NCBI GenBank assembly: GCA_035578175.1
Contig: JAQMRL010000001.1
Span: forward strand, 429,735,545-429,799,544
From: Catonia carolina
Taxonomy: Eukaryota; Arthropoda; Insecta; Hemiptera; Achilidae
Reading direction: 5' to 3'
DNA length: 64,000 nt
Shown here piece after piece: positions 11,170-22,399 of the stretch. A model generated the notes under the pieces. That model was not told the origin of the DNA. It did no database searches and was given only the letters and a program-made list of their open reading frames with translations. The first letter of the stretch is position 1. Every line of letters starts with the position of its first letter. A program made the position numbers and the translations under genes.

Positions 11170-12365
11170 TTTTCTTGCCCTGTATGAATAGGCTCACATA
11201 TATATATAGGAAACAAAAGTATTGTTTTCATGTCGATTTTTCAAAATTGAGTTATACCGGACAAACACGTTTTGATGTCCCCTGACCCCAAAAAAACATG
11301 TTTTTAGTGATCAGTCTGTGTGTGTGTGTGTGTACAAAATATCTTAAGAAGGGAATATTGTACGAACTTGAAACTGAAAAATTAAGTTAAGTACCACTAG
11401 GGAACCAGAGACAGATTTTCATCAAAATCGGTTAACCGGAAAATAGTTTATTCCTGAAATGTTATACTTATTTTTATTTTCTCATAAATGGTTTTACGAT
11501 TTTTTTAAAAAACAATCGCCTCATTTACTACATATTTTTGTATCTACAAGATAAATTAAGCGCCAAATATGATGATATTCATAGGGAGGCTGCACTCTTC
11601 GTGGTAAAAACTGTTTCTTTTTTAGATCACGGGCTCAATATGCATTGTTGGCAAAAAAGTATAAAATTAAAATTGTAAAAAATTAAAAATCCTAAAACTT
11701 TCATTTTAAAACATTTTTTTTTTTGCAACGCTTAGTTTAGTGTCAATTAGTTATTGTTTGTATTTTGTCAATCAAAATCGGTTAAAAAATTGGGGGTTCT
11801 AAGATTAACCTTAGTATGCATTTTACAACAAAAATGTATATAATAAAAGTAACAGAAATCCACACAAATCATCAACTATTTCCTAAACAGAAAATCTCAG
11901 CCTCACTGGATCAAAGAAATTGAACAGGACATGAACGAAATCCAAATCTCACTTGAGGACTTGAAAAGAAAATCCGGAAATTACCATTAACTGAACACTA
12001 CAACTTTTTAACTGAACAGAGGAAACGAGACAAAGAGAAGAGACTTGACGAAGAACGCCAGAAAAGATCAAAAAGATTGAAGGAATACTGGAGAGGAATT
12101 AAGGGAAAAACATCAGGAAACGTACTCAACACAAAAAAAATTGAAATGAGATGTTTCTCCTTTAATGGACTTATGTAGTCTATGTGGCTAGAAAAAAGTT
12201 ATACGAAATTAAAAACCCTACAACTTTTATTTCAAGCATTTTATAACAGAGTTTAGTGCAGCGTAAAAGTGATTTTTCGTATTTTTAAAACGAACAGAAG
12301 TTTATTTTCACTTTGCGTCATTCGCTCATGATTAAAATTAGGTTATGTTTTTCAAATTACATTGT
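11170..12365 (+). repeat. R-family repeat, copy 2, interrupted
   Basis: This plus-strand copy begins near TTTCTTGCCCTGTATGAATA and includes ATGTCGATTTTTC, the GT run (about 11317-11333), CATCAAAATCGGTTAACCGG, TCTACAAGATA and the repeated ACAACTTT...CGCTTAG modules. A LINE fragment at about 11870-12165 interrupts it, and the R sequence resumes at about 12190. Confidence 0.75.
11870..12165 (+). pseudogene. LINE ORF 3'-end fragment inside R repeat
   Basis: The translation gives PHWIKEIEQDMNEI, then after a frame change LTEHYNFLTEQRKRDKEKR and SKRLKEYWRGIKGK. This charged ending (ERMK-YW-KK type) is characteristic of the C terminus of some insect endonuclease/RT polyproteins. R-family sequence continues on both sides, so this is a short 5'-truncated insertion. 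Confidence 0.5.
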
Positions 12366-14020
12366 TTATAAATGATTATGATGTTTTTGTAAGAAAACTA
12401 CCTTTTTACGTACAACAATAATTTACTTCTCTTTTGATAATGAATTAATTGCAATTATTAGAGGTGGGTAAATGTGGGCACCTTGTTTATCATACAAAAA
12501 TAAAATTTTAATAAATATACAATTTGCGTACGGACTAATAACTAATAAGATACACATAAATTAATTAATATTCATAAATTTTGTAAATAGAAATCCTAAA
12601 ATAAAATGGTAATAAACGAAGATGCTACTAATAAATTATTTGGGGGTTTTTTAATTACATTAATTTAATTAATGACAAAGATAGAATTAAAATATAATAA
12701 TAATTATATTAATAAAAAGTGTATAAAGATAACTAGGGTACTCGTTCATGGGAAAATGACCAGCAAAACGAACCATGTAATCACTGTTTCTTGAAAAGAA
12801 TATAACATCTTTTCAACATTCCCACGGATTTTTATTCACCGCCTCTTCCACTGATTGTTAACTTAGTTACTAAGTAGCATTAATTTTAATGAAGAAGTTG
12901 TCAATGAAATTTCTTATGTATTATAATAAAGAAAACGTACGCATATCTTTGATATTATTTTAATAATAAAAGTGAATGGGGTTTAACATTTATGAATGGG
13001 TTTTTAATATTATAGAATATTGCTACCTTTTTTTAAATTTTGAAACTGCAACGTTATAATCTGTTCTTAAATTTAGAACAATAAGTAATAATGTTACTAG
13101 TGTTTACTGAACATTAAAAATCTCACACCCACTTTCAAGAATTTACAAATACCTATTCCACAGTCTTTTCTCACAAATTGTAACAGGATATCAAATATGT
13201 TATGTTCCCTTGAATCCAAACCTGATGTAATTGTTGTCTAAAATATTTAGAGTCAAGTAATTTGGTTTGTCATGAAAACCTTATTTGATATCGTTGCCAT
13301 AAATTGTTATTTCCTGTTCCACTGTTTTCACTGGTATTTCAGCGTAGAAAAATAAAAATAAAAACAAAAAATGAAGTATAAAACTTTTAAAGGATTTTGT
13401 TCATAAAAATTAAACTTTCATTAGTTTTATAAGTTTGTAATAGAACACATTATGAATTCACTAGAAATTAAATCAGAACAGAATTTACAGTAAATGGTAA
13501 CTTAAAAAAAAAAATCAGAAAAACAATAAGTATTAAGTTTTTTATGCGTATGTAGGTGGTCGTATCAAGGCATGAAGTTTCTTCATGTATGTCTACAGAT
13601 AACTAAAATACCAGGAAATATATAAAAATATATGAAAAGTAGTTTTTCAGTTCTGGTTCAAAAGCTTAAAAATGTCCGTTCCAGTATTTACAAAAAGGAC
13701 TCAATATTTTCGTTAGACATTAAAATTTTTGTTAGACTAGAAAATGAATTTAAAATATTTAATACGCCACTGACTTCCTCCTAAATTACCAAGAAGGAAG
13801 CAAGTAGTAATTACAACTACGTTTGCACAAATCCTCATTAAAATTGTAATTTTAGAAGCACTGTCATTGGACGGTGTCCTCCTCTGAACTCAGTAAGCTG
13901 AACCATTTCTTGCAAATCATTTTATCCGTTTTGCTTATTTTAAGATAATTGTGTACGCTTACAAAATTAAATAAAGTAAATGTTACAAAAAAGTAAGTAA
14001 GTACATAAGTAAGAATAAGA
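12366..14020. other. No gene recognised
   Basis: AT-rich sequence. I see no convincing coding region, RNA gene or copy of the repeat families described here. Confidence 0.5.
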
Positions 14021-14029
14021 AAACACACA

Positions 14030-14215
14030 TTAGAAGCTGTTAAAATGCGCTTTCTTGCGGCAAGTCAAGGGTTGTACGATGAAAGATATGTAAAGAAACA
14101 GCGGTTGCTTATCAAGGAAAATTTCAGACAATAAGTAAAATACTGAAAGAACAAAAATGTCATAACAAAATGGAAAGTTGAAAACTTTCGAAAGAAAGTT
14201 GGAAAGCAGAATTTC
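14030..14215 (+). pseudogene. Possible RT C-terminal scrap
   Basis: A frame reading EAVKMRFLAASQGLYDERYV resembles the segment EMRFLRHIQGYTRLDHIRKE of the LINE RT at 48110-48961. The resemblance is short and could be chance. Confidence 0.25.
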
Positions 14216-14519
14216 AAATCATATTCTGAAGTATAATATTAAATGAAGGATGAACTTAGGAAGATCTTTGCAGCATAGAAAAAGGAGATGAAAAATTAAA
14301 AACTTTTCTTAAATGTTAGATAAAAATACAATGATGCCGTAACTGGTTATAAAACCCGTGAAAATTACAACAAACCTTAGGATTATAAGTTTTATAATCT
14401 TTTTAGAAAAAAAATAAAAACAAAATTAATAACAGAATAGATATTTGTATGAAATTCGTCGCACTAAACCAATAAATATATTATAAGAAATCACCCTAAG
14501 AACCTAGAGGACAATTTCC

Positions 14520-14645
14520 GGTTTTCCTGCTAGTTTAAAGTCGTTTCCGGCGCTACGGTCGGCCGACCACATGAGAAGCCACGCGTCAAGCACAGCGAAG
14601 GACTGAGAAGAACTAAATATAACATTGGCCGTGTGAATCTTTTAT
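14520..14645. other. Short GC-rich block, unexplained
   Basis: A CpG-rich patch about 100 bp long in very AT-rich surroundings, with a 12-bp palindrome GGTCGGCCGACC near 14559. No frame on either strand was recognised. It could be a host exon, a promoter, or part of an unknown mobile element. Confidence 0.3.
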
Positions 14646-14649
14646 ATAC

Positions 14650-15915
14650 TGAATTAAAATCTTGTTAGCATAATGTTTCCACTAATTGCAAAATGAAAAA
14701 GATAAGAGAAAGAAAATAATGGTACAATGATCCTATGCTTTTATACACATCTTTTTTCTTAGTATCTTTTTTTATTATATAATTAAGATTTACATCGTGT
14801 TCTATAATACACATACGCATAAGAAACAAATAGTAATGAGTATAATAACTTACTTGTACCAGTCTCACATGTAATCAACTAAGAAAAAAACACCAGAAGC
14901 TGTTCATATTGAACGGAAAATCCTTGCAACGTTTGTTAGACAGTCCTTAGTATATCAAAACCAAAAACAACAATAACGATTTCTCACGTAGGTTATAATT
15001 ATATTCCGACAACCATTTTCCTATCCTTTTAGATTAATCAAAGGTATACTGGGCACTGACATAAAACAAAAACACAGTAATATTAGTTTATCAAATTATT
15101 TAAATAAGGCACTTAGGTTGAATTTTCTCACATTTTTAATATTGTACATAGCATCTTATCAACATTGTATATTTCAGTACATGAATTATTAATGTGTCCG
15201 TTGATAAGAACGTATATGCAGGTAGGTAGTTAATAATGCAATATGCAGCCCAAGAATTTTTATTTATTTTTGTTCAAAGTTAAAGGAGGATTTCCCATTA
15301 AATTGTAGTAATTTCCTCTTTCTATTTCTTTAGGAATAACCGTGTAAAATATTAATTCGTTTACAAAATTTTGAAAGTAATAAATAGATATTTTGGTAGT
15401 AACGGATAATCAATGGATCTCGTTTGTCAAACGATTACGACAAACAATACGGTCTACCGATTAATACAAACGACACGACTAACGATAAATAAACGATACA
15501 AATGACACGAACACAGAACACACGATATAAAGACAAACAAAAAATAAACAACAACCTGCAAAAAATAAAATGATACGATGACAAACGATATATCTCGGTT
15601 TTTGTTTTCGATAATAGATCTAACCTCGTAGGTTAATGATATAGTCTACCACTAAATATAAATTTCACCAACTTAAATTGGGCTTTCAACTGTTCTATAA
15701 TTAGTTTCAGCAAGATTTCCTTACCAGGTTTCAATGATAACCGCTGGAAATTTTTTTCGAGCACTTCTATCGCTCGTAAGAACAACGAAAATACTAGGGG
15801 GAGAGGAAAATACGACTTATTGAGTCTGAATCCTCGTTAGAAGGTCGATTTAAGAAGTTAAGACACCATTGGTTGGCGAATGATTCGGTAAGATGATTAA
15901 CTGGGCCCAAACAAT
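14650..15915. other. No gene recognised; ACGATA-rich patch
   Basis: No gene seen. About 15425-15600 is cryptically simple sequence built from ACAAACGATA-like words. Confidence 0.45.
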
Positions 15916-15920
15916 ACATA

Positions 15921-16625
15921 CAAGGTGCGGCTATTAAATAACGAGACTGACGTTGTAAAAAATAATTTTAATTTTATACATAATCACTTATTGTCACCTT
16001 CAATATACACTCCTTCTCTATCCCTACAACGCTCCATGCGAATTTTCCATAGTTGGAAACAGTGCTGGAAGTCATCTTCTGTCAGCTCCTAGAAAGTACA
16101 TGTACTTTCTAATTACTGTCTTAGAAAGTACCTTCGCTGGGTTCCTGAAGGTCAAACAATTAACTACCTTAAAGTACTTTGTAAACTACGTCAAAGAGTA
16201 AGGAAAAAACGCCCTGAAATGTGAAAGGACAAATCATGGGTTCTCCACCAAGACAATGCGCCAGCTCATTCTGCGTTATCTGTCAAGAGGTTCCTAGCCA
16301 AGTACAGCATCTCAGTGTTAGAACATCCACCTTATTCACCAGATCTTGCACCATGTTACTTCTACCTGTTCCCTAAGGTGAAATCTGCATTAAAAGGGAC
16401 AATATTTGAGTCTGTGTAAGCTGTAAAAGAGAAAGCAGTACGTGTCCTGAAGGAGCTGACAGAAGATGACTTCCAGCACTGTTTCCAACAATGGAAAATT
16501 CGCATGGAGCATTGTAGGGATAGAGAAGGAGTGTATATTGAAGGTGACAGTAAGTGATTATGTATAAAAGAAAAATACCTAAATTTTTTACAACGTCAGT
16601 CTCGTTATTTAATAGCAACACCTCG
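15921..16625 (+). mobile_element. Mariner-derived element with long inverted repeats, copy 2
   Basis: The element is bounded by TA (15919-15920 and 16626-16627). The left arm (15921-16089) is an inverted copy of the right arm (16452-16625). Between them lies a transposase remnant, shorter than in copy 1 because the region of the first catalytic aspartate is gone. The right part reads HQDNAPAHSA and later DLAPCYFYLFP, so the third catalytic aspartate is now tyrosine. A stop follows within the FESV region. A perfect 20-bp palindrome (AGAAAGTACATGTACTTTCT) sits at the left arm/body junction. The shared inverted-arm design with copy 1 points to one mobile, non-autonomous lineage. Confidence 0.85.
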
Positions 16626-16630
16626 TATAC

Positions 16631-16902
16631 CAGCGGCGGTAATTCAGGTGAAATAGGTGAAGAGCCTCTTCACCTATGCAACGGATAGTAGGCCTATCGA
16701 GATTTATTTCTCTCACAAAATAGGCGTAAGTACAATTCTGTTATAATTATATTTTGTTTTAAAATAAATGAAGAAATATCGGGTAAAAAGTACATAAAAT
16801 TATAAATCTGCTTAGAGTGCTATCTGATTTTAAATAGCCCTTGTAGTGGACTTAATATACGTAATAAATGGCCAAGTGAAGAGTTAAACGAGTTGCCGCC
16901 GC
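16631..16902. mobile_element. Possible small inverted-repeat element
   Basis: AGCGGCGGTAA at 16632 faces TTGCCGCCGCT ending at 16902. Near the left end are the palindromic arms of AGGTGAAGAGCCTCTTCACCT. The CAG start and GC-rich ends recall hAT-type MITEs, but no 8-bp target duplication was seen. It directly abuts mariner copy 2. Confidence 0.35.
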
Positions 16903-17758
16903 TTTTCTTCTAGCGTGAGCGGATTGGCATGACAATGGAGAGTCAGCGGCAAATATGCTCGCCTAGCTCTCCCCACCAGTCCACGAATAATGAAGAGATT
17001 GCGGCGGGACAACCAGCCTACGGCATGTTCATGCACGTGTACGTTAATTGTTTTGTATTTTCATGGAGTTGTATTGTATGTGTGTATATATGTGCAATTT
17101 ACTTTTTTTTACTTTCAGGAGTCTCGCGGATACTTATAAGTATATTAGTTTTTCTCAGTTTTTCGCAACTCTTCACTTAATTTTGAAGGCACAAGCCGTC
17201 ACTGACATATACCGCGTTCAATTTCAAACTTCTATATACACAAGTTTGACAAAGAAACTCTTACAAGAATTACTTTAATATTTCAAACAAGAACATAGAA
17301 TATTTATCATCTTCTTAAAACAAGTAATTTAAGTAAAGAAAATAAATATTACAAATAAAAGATTTTTTGAAAATTGAAACTAATTTACTACAATTATTAA
17401 AGTATTCTAACCCGACTACTCGTTACTCTTTTTTTATTTTTAGAGTAAATTGAAGTTAATAAGAAACAAAATTAAATAAAAATGCACTTGTCGTGTTCTT
17501 CTTAGAACTTCTATACTGGTTAGGCCTATAATAATTATGGCCACGCAACGTTAAACAAATAACTGGCCGGTTATTTGTACAGAGAGGGTTAATGTTGGTT
17601 GACAAATCATCCATGGCTATACACCAGATTCATTCAGGCTTTGTAAGTACAGAGTAGATTTTTAAAAAATATAAGTTGGTTAAAAAATTTGTTGATACTT
17701 TTATTGTTTAGTTCATCAACCTTAAGACTGGTTTGGGGACCTTTAGAGACTACTAAGT

Positions 17759-18307
17759 TTTTTTTTTTGCGCCCTGGAGACTCCAGGACGAGTATAGGAC
17801 ATGTCATCAGATGTAACACCTGAAATACATATAAGAATCACACAATGTATCACTACTATCAAGAAAGAAATTCTTGTACGCTATAAAAAGTTTCACCGAT
17901 CAAGTAATTTTTCAGATTTTTTTTAAAGGAATTCAAATCCTCACAACATTTTAAAAATTGGAGTAATTTATTCATGAATTTTCTCCCTGCATAAGTAGGT
18001 TTTTGTTCAAACAATTTTGTGGAGTGATTAGCCACATAATAATCATTCCTGTTTCTCGTGTTATGATTGTGAACATTGAAATTCTGCATAAAATTATTTT
18101 GCCTGACATACATAATCACCTCAAAAATGTAGAGGGAGGGAACTGTAAGCAATTTAAGCTCCTTAAATAGTGGCCTGCATGAGGTTAGCTGGTTAGCTCC
18201 CACCATACACCTAATATCTTTCTTTTGAATTTTAAAAACCCTATTCATATTACCCATGCTAGAATTACCCCATACTAAAATACCATAACGGATATGAGAC
18301 AGAATGA
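17759..18307 (-). mobile_element. 5'-truncated LINE inserted in SINE-3
   Basis: It runs on the minus strand and ends in a short poly(A), seen as a T run at 17759-17768. The only coding content is the C terminus of an RT polyprotein (17859-18257). The last ~230 bp of the same LINE family were inserted independently into another SINE-3 copy at 50622-50853. Any target duplication is only a few bases (AAG). Confidence 0.75.
17859..18257 (-). pseudogene. LINE reverse transcriptase, C-terminal fragment
   Basis: The open frame of 132 codons starts within the RT C-terminal region. NMNRVFKIQKKDIR is followed by SCRPLFKELKLLTVPSLYIF, then a HNHNTRN motif and a final YAGRKFMNKL segment. This series is typical of the region after the RT palm and thumb in many insect non-LTR retrotransposons; no catalytic YADD box is included. 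The stop is probably the natural one, because about 90 bp of 3' UTR and a poly(A) tract follow. The fragment cannot work as an enzyme. Confidence 0.8.
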
Positions 18308-18774
18308 GAAGTAAAACGAGGAGTGCAGTGGTTTAACATTGCCTTCCTCAATGAGTGGAAAAGTATGCTTACCAGCATGCTAGATCCTCTGAAAAGCATT
18401 TACTTTCCACTCTGCAAATGACAACTTCATTTCATTCAGCACAGGGTCTGACTGTATAATGAAATTCATTATAGTTTTAGAGGAGTTAACTCTGACAAGT
18501 GTGTTTTACACCTCTACCTCTTCTTTTCTTAAGCTTCAATCATATAATTGGCTGACCATGTGATAAGAAACAGAACTATTTTTTGTAGCTCTGGAACTAG
18601 CAGATGAAGTGCAAATAATTTAACACTTCACCTGCCCGTTATGGGAAAAGTCGACACTTTATTAACTTTAAAATTTTTAGCAGAATTAAAGTTTAGAATC
18701 GTTTAAACATACAATTTTCTGTATTTATAAAACCGTGATGAATTTTGAATTAATGTCTTGATATTTTTTTGTTC

Positions 18775-19540
18775 TCAGTCTCTCGACTGGTTTGATACAG
18801 TTCTCCAAGCTGTTCTATCTTGCGCAAGTCGTTTCATATTTACATACCTGTAACACCCTACATCTTTTGTAATTTGCTTTATATATTCTAATCTTTGCAT
18901 CCCCCTACAATTTACTCCCTCAATATTACCCTCCATTACTGATAGCCCAATAAATACCTGGATGTCTTAAGATATGCCGCACTAGCCTATCCCTTCTTCT
19001 GGTAAGATGCTTCCATATACTTCTCTTTTCATCCACTCGCCTAACAACCTCTAAATTACTTATTTTGTCCACCCACCTAATCTTTAACACTTTCCTACAA
19101 CACCACATTTCAAAAGCATCTGTCCTCTTCTTTTCTACAGCCCCTATCACCCACATTTCACTCCCGTATATTGCTACAGTCCAAACATAATGTTTTAAGA
19201 AATATTTCTTTAATCTGTAAATCAATGTTCAATAAATGTAAATCAATGTTTGTAGCCAGTAAGCTGTTTTTTTTATTTCAAAGGCTTTTCTAGCTTGAGC
19301 AATTCTGCTTTTGATATCACTTGTGCTTCTACCATCCTTTGTTATTTTACTCCCTACATAGCAGAATTCCCCAACTTCCTGTGTGTTTTTGTAGCCTACT
19401 TTTACATTTCCCATCTCTTCTAAACCACTTTTGATGGTGCACAGCACTTTTGTTTTGTTATTATTAATTTTCATGTAGTAATCCTTTCTCATGATCTTAT
19501 CCATTCCATTTAAGATATCCAATGCCTTGACATGGCACGC
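18775..19540 (-). pseudogene. 5'-truncated LINE: RT thumb and C-terminal region
   Basis: Two minus-strand frames (19229-19522 and 18926-19225) give consecutive parts of one RT polyprotein. The first holds MDKIMRKDYYMKINNNKTKV (post-catalytic palm), YVGSKITKDGRSTSDIKSRI and QARKAF. The second holds YGSEMWVIG, EMWCCRKVLKIRWVDKI and RRRDRLVRHILRHPGI. The 3' portion to 18775 continues with LAQDR-like sequence. It is the same family as 7296-7715. The frame is interrupted near 19225, where a short duplication of GTAAATCAATGTT is visible. It is non-functional. Confidence 0.75.
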
Positions 19541-19618
19541 AAAATACCAATAAGATTAATAGCATGATTATTGGCACCATCTACTGAATTATACGATATT
19601 ATGTTTTTGTAAGTGCCA

Positions 19619-20110
19619 TGTGATCGGATAACCAACCGGATTAGTATAGAAGTAAATTCGTCATCGCGAGTCAACTGTGTAAGAGGTGAATTCGGAGATG
19701 AAGGTTCCGTGGTTCAAATCCAAGTAAAGGTGGTAAACTTTAATACGGATTTGAATATTAGACAGTAGTTACCGGTGTATTTTGATGGTTTGGGTTCAAT
19801 TAAACGTACTGTAGGAGTCTGTACAAGAAAATTCCTAATTTACACGCCATACATATTATCCTCACCTGATTGGGTCTTTTTTTTGTTTAACTCCGTCCGG
19901 CTATTCTGCAATTACTGCTAATGCAGACGGTGAAAAATGAAATGATTTTTGTAACGTATGAAAATATGCCGTACCTGAATAGGATTCGTCGAACCCAAGA
20001 CCGCATGATGAGAGGCGAGCACGTCACCACCTACGTCAATGCGGCAGGCACCTGATTGGGTCATGGGGTTACTTATTGTTTTTAAATTAAACAGACTCCA
20101 AAGCGCACAC
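19619..20110 (+). mobile_element. SINE-2, split by SINE-1
   Basis: The diverged tRNA-like head (B box GGTTCAAATCC at about 19711) is followed by the SINE-2 body up to CACCTGATTGGGTC (19876). The body resumes after the SINE-1 insertion at 20063 with ATGGGGTTACTTATTG. Parts of the body, such as the CCTGG/TCAGGAATGG region, are shortened relative to the copy at 26629. Confidence 0.8.
19877..20048 (-). mobile_element. SINE-1 (head A), nested in SINE-2
   Basis: A complete minus-strand copy runs from the T-rich end (poly(A) on the other strand) to the head with the GAGGCGAGCACG motif. It is flanked by a perfect 14-bp duplication, CACCTGATTGGGTC (19863-19876 and 20049-20062), which belongs to the SINE-2 host sequence. 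This proves that SINE-1 inserted after SINE-2. Confidence 0.93.
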
Positions 20111-20214
20111 ATTGAGATATAAAAAAAATGTGACCGGTTAATAGACCCTAGAAACCATAACATAAAATCAGAACTTTTTAAGCAGCTACACGGTAGACAG
20201 AGCAAGGCACTGTC

Positions 20215-20480
20215 TCAAATTTTTTAGCCTACATGTTCTCCACTTACTCGGTTCTTTTTTAACCCCGATCATCCCTTGCAAAATTAGATGCAGAAGTTTT
20301 GATCTATCTGGCTCACTTATAATGATTCCTTAATATTGCAGTTTACGCTACTTTAGGGTTTTTAAATCTTTTCTCGTCCTTCTCAACAATTCCGCTTTTG
20401 TAACATTATACCAATACAATTCTCAAAACCATATATGACATAGAGATGCAGTAATTAATAACATTGGATATAATACGTGT
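20215..20480 (-). pseudogene. LINE RT C-terminal remnant
   Basis: The minus-strand translation, with stops, gives KAELLRRTRKDLKTLK followed by an RKLQY.GII motif and LLHLILQGMIG. This matches the well-known RT ending (RRKLEYLGHI...LLQLIIQGKI) of many insect LINEs. It is old and heavily decayed. Confidence 0.5.
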
Positions 20481-20744
20481 CGAGTAGCAACTCCACATTT
20501 AATACTACTATATTAACACCAGTTGGTTAGATTAATCGCTCTAAGGCTGTGTAAGACTACACGCCCCGTCATAATATATCATTACAAAATTAGACGTGTC
20601 ATATTCATATCGAGGAGTCTATTACAGTTTAAATCCTACTAATCCAAATATTTACTAAATTCGGTAAACAAATAAATACTATTTTTGATATTTTGAACTA
20701 TATAAAACAAATAATACAAATACAAACTCTGTTGATAACAAACA

Positions 20745-20985
20745 AAATCGATGAAGTTTAAGTAGAAAAAATCTGGTGTGAAACATTCATACGATATTCT
20801 CTTGCCAATAAAAATATTGAAAAACATAACCTATATTTTTTAATCATTAGTAAACAATGTAAAATGAAAAACATAACCTAATTTTAATCATGAGTGAATG
20901 ACGCAAAATGAATCAATCTCTCTTTTCGACTTAAAAATACACTAATTGACGTTAAACTATGCTTTCACGAAAATCATCGAGTAAC
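20745..20985 (-). repeat. R-family repeat, terminal fragment
   Basis: This matches the right end of R: TCTGGTGTGAAACATTCA, TCTCTTGCCAAT, AACATAACCTA, TTAATCATGAGTGAATGACG. A segment (AAAACATAACCTA...) is locally duplicated at 20820-20890. Confidence 0.65.
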
Positions 20986-22040
20986 AGGATAAACGGAAGA
21001 AAGGTGAAAAGTATAAAGTAAAAGAATGCTGGATAGAGGGCTACAAAAAGAGCTTCGAGAATTGTGTAACGTTATACGTCATGAGGTCTAAAATGGCTTT
21101 AACAAAAAACAATTATAGGTACATACGTGTTTACACAATTTTAAATATTAAATCACAATTAATTGTACTATTATTATGTTTATACATTAAAGTAGCATTA
21201 ATCAAAATCATGCAAAGATGTTTGAAACTTACATAATTAGTTTATGTAATAAAATAAAAACTGGAGTTCATTTAATTGTGAACAGAGTAGCCTTTATGTC
21301 TACTTGCCTAAAGCTTTTATAATAGAAAGACCATAACTTGATGTAAATTAAAAATATAGATTAGGTTTTGATTAATTTTTCCAACCGTTTCAATTTCAAT
21401 TCGACGGTTAACAGATCATAAAAATTTCAACAGGTCTATGGACTTTCATAATAGATCTATTCTGAAATGAAAAATGTTCAATTTCTTCACACGACTGGAC
21501 AATTAAAATAAACGATTTCTGATTAATATACAAGAACTTCTGTAACTGGAATTTAGTAAATATGGGCTAGATCTATAAATAAAATGCTACCATAAAATAG
21601 AAACAGGTTTACCCATCTTATCTTTAGACATGATCAAGAAACTGATGTAGACCTAAATGTCTATTAACGGAATTTGCCCTATTTGGTTCTCAACAAGTCT
21701 ATTTTGTATGGGAACTGTCACAGGTTGTATTTATTTCAATGAAGATGTACTGTTTACATTTCACATAGAGCTTTTTTTAAACGACACATTAAATAATATA
21801 CAAGTATATTCAAAATAGCCAGATCACGAAAAATGAAAAACTTCCTATTTAGTTTTAAAAGTTAAATTAGAATTACAAATTTTTATACGTTTAATAAATT
21901 AGTACGACAAATTAGTATTCATAAAATAAAAACAGAAACGATGGAAAAAATTTACGGGGTTTTCTGTTAAATTAAATTTATTTACAGTTAATTAGAAAGA
22001 AATTATAAAGTAAACTTTTATTTTATTTATTTATTTATTT
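20986..22040. other. No gene recognised
   Basis: AT-rich, no supported feature. Confidence 0.5.
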
Positions 22041-22150
22041 GTTTTACGTCCAACTGTTTCGCAATTACTGCTAATGCAAACTATGTGAAGGATGATAGAT
22101 GAAAATGAGTGACGAAGCAATGCCAGGTCTGACCGGGAATCGAACCCGAG
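22041..22150 (-). repeat. SINE-1 (head B), 5'-truncated
   Basis: The tail (GCAATTACTGCTAATGCA), the spacer with GATGAAAATGAGTGACGA and part of the head up to GGGAATCGAACCC are present. The rest of the tRNA-like head is missing. Confidence 0.7.
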
Positions 22151-22284
22151 AAATTACAATAGTGTTAATAGAAATAACATCCATGAATTTCTTTAGACGA
22201 TTTTTTACTTTTACCAAAATTAATGTACAGAAAATTATAACAATGTTTCTTTACACTTTCCCCTTTTCACTTTTCTTTTTACTT

Positions 22285-22333
22285 TTTTTTTGGTTTTACG
22301 TCTGACTGTTTTGCAATTTCTGCTAATGCAAAC
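22285..22333 (-). repeat. SINE-1 tail fragment
   Basis: Only the terminal ACGTCTGACTGTTTTGCAAT and TGCTAATGCA tail survives, with a T run on its left side. Confidence 0.6.
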
Positions 22334-22399
22334 TTTTCTTAGTTTTTCCACAAACGTACCATTATATTTGATGATGTTACGAACAGATTGTAAATTAAA

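Larger units (their letters stand above)
17695..18650 (-). mobile_element. SINE-3, split by a LINE insertion
   Basis: The minus-strand SINE-3 body occupies about 18308-18650 (from GCCCGTTATGGG back to AGTAAAACGAGG). Its missing end (GGTCATCAGCC...GAACCTCTAGAG-type sequence, here diverged) is found at about 17700-17757. A 5'-truncated LINE (17759-18307) lies between the halves. The two halves together equal one SINE-3 unit. Confidence 0.75.
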
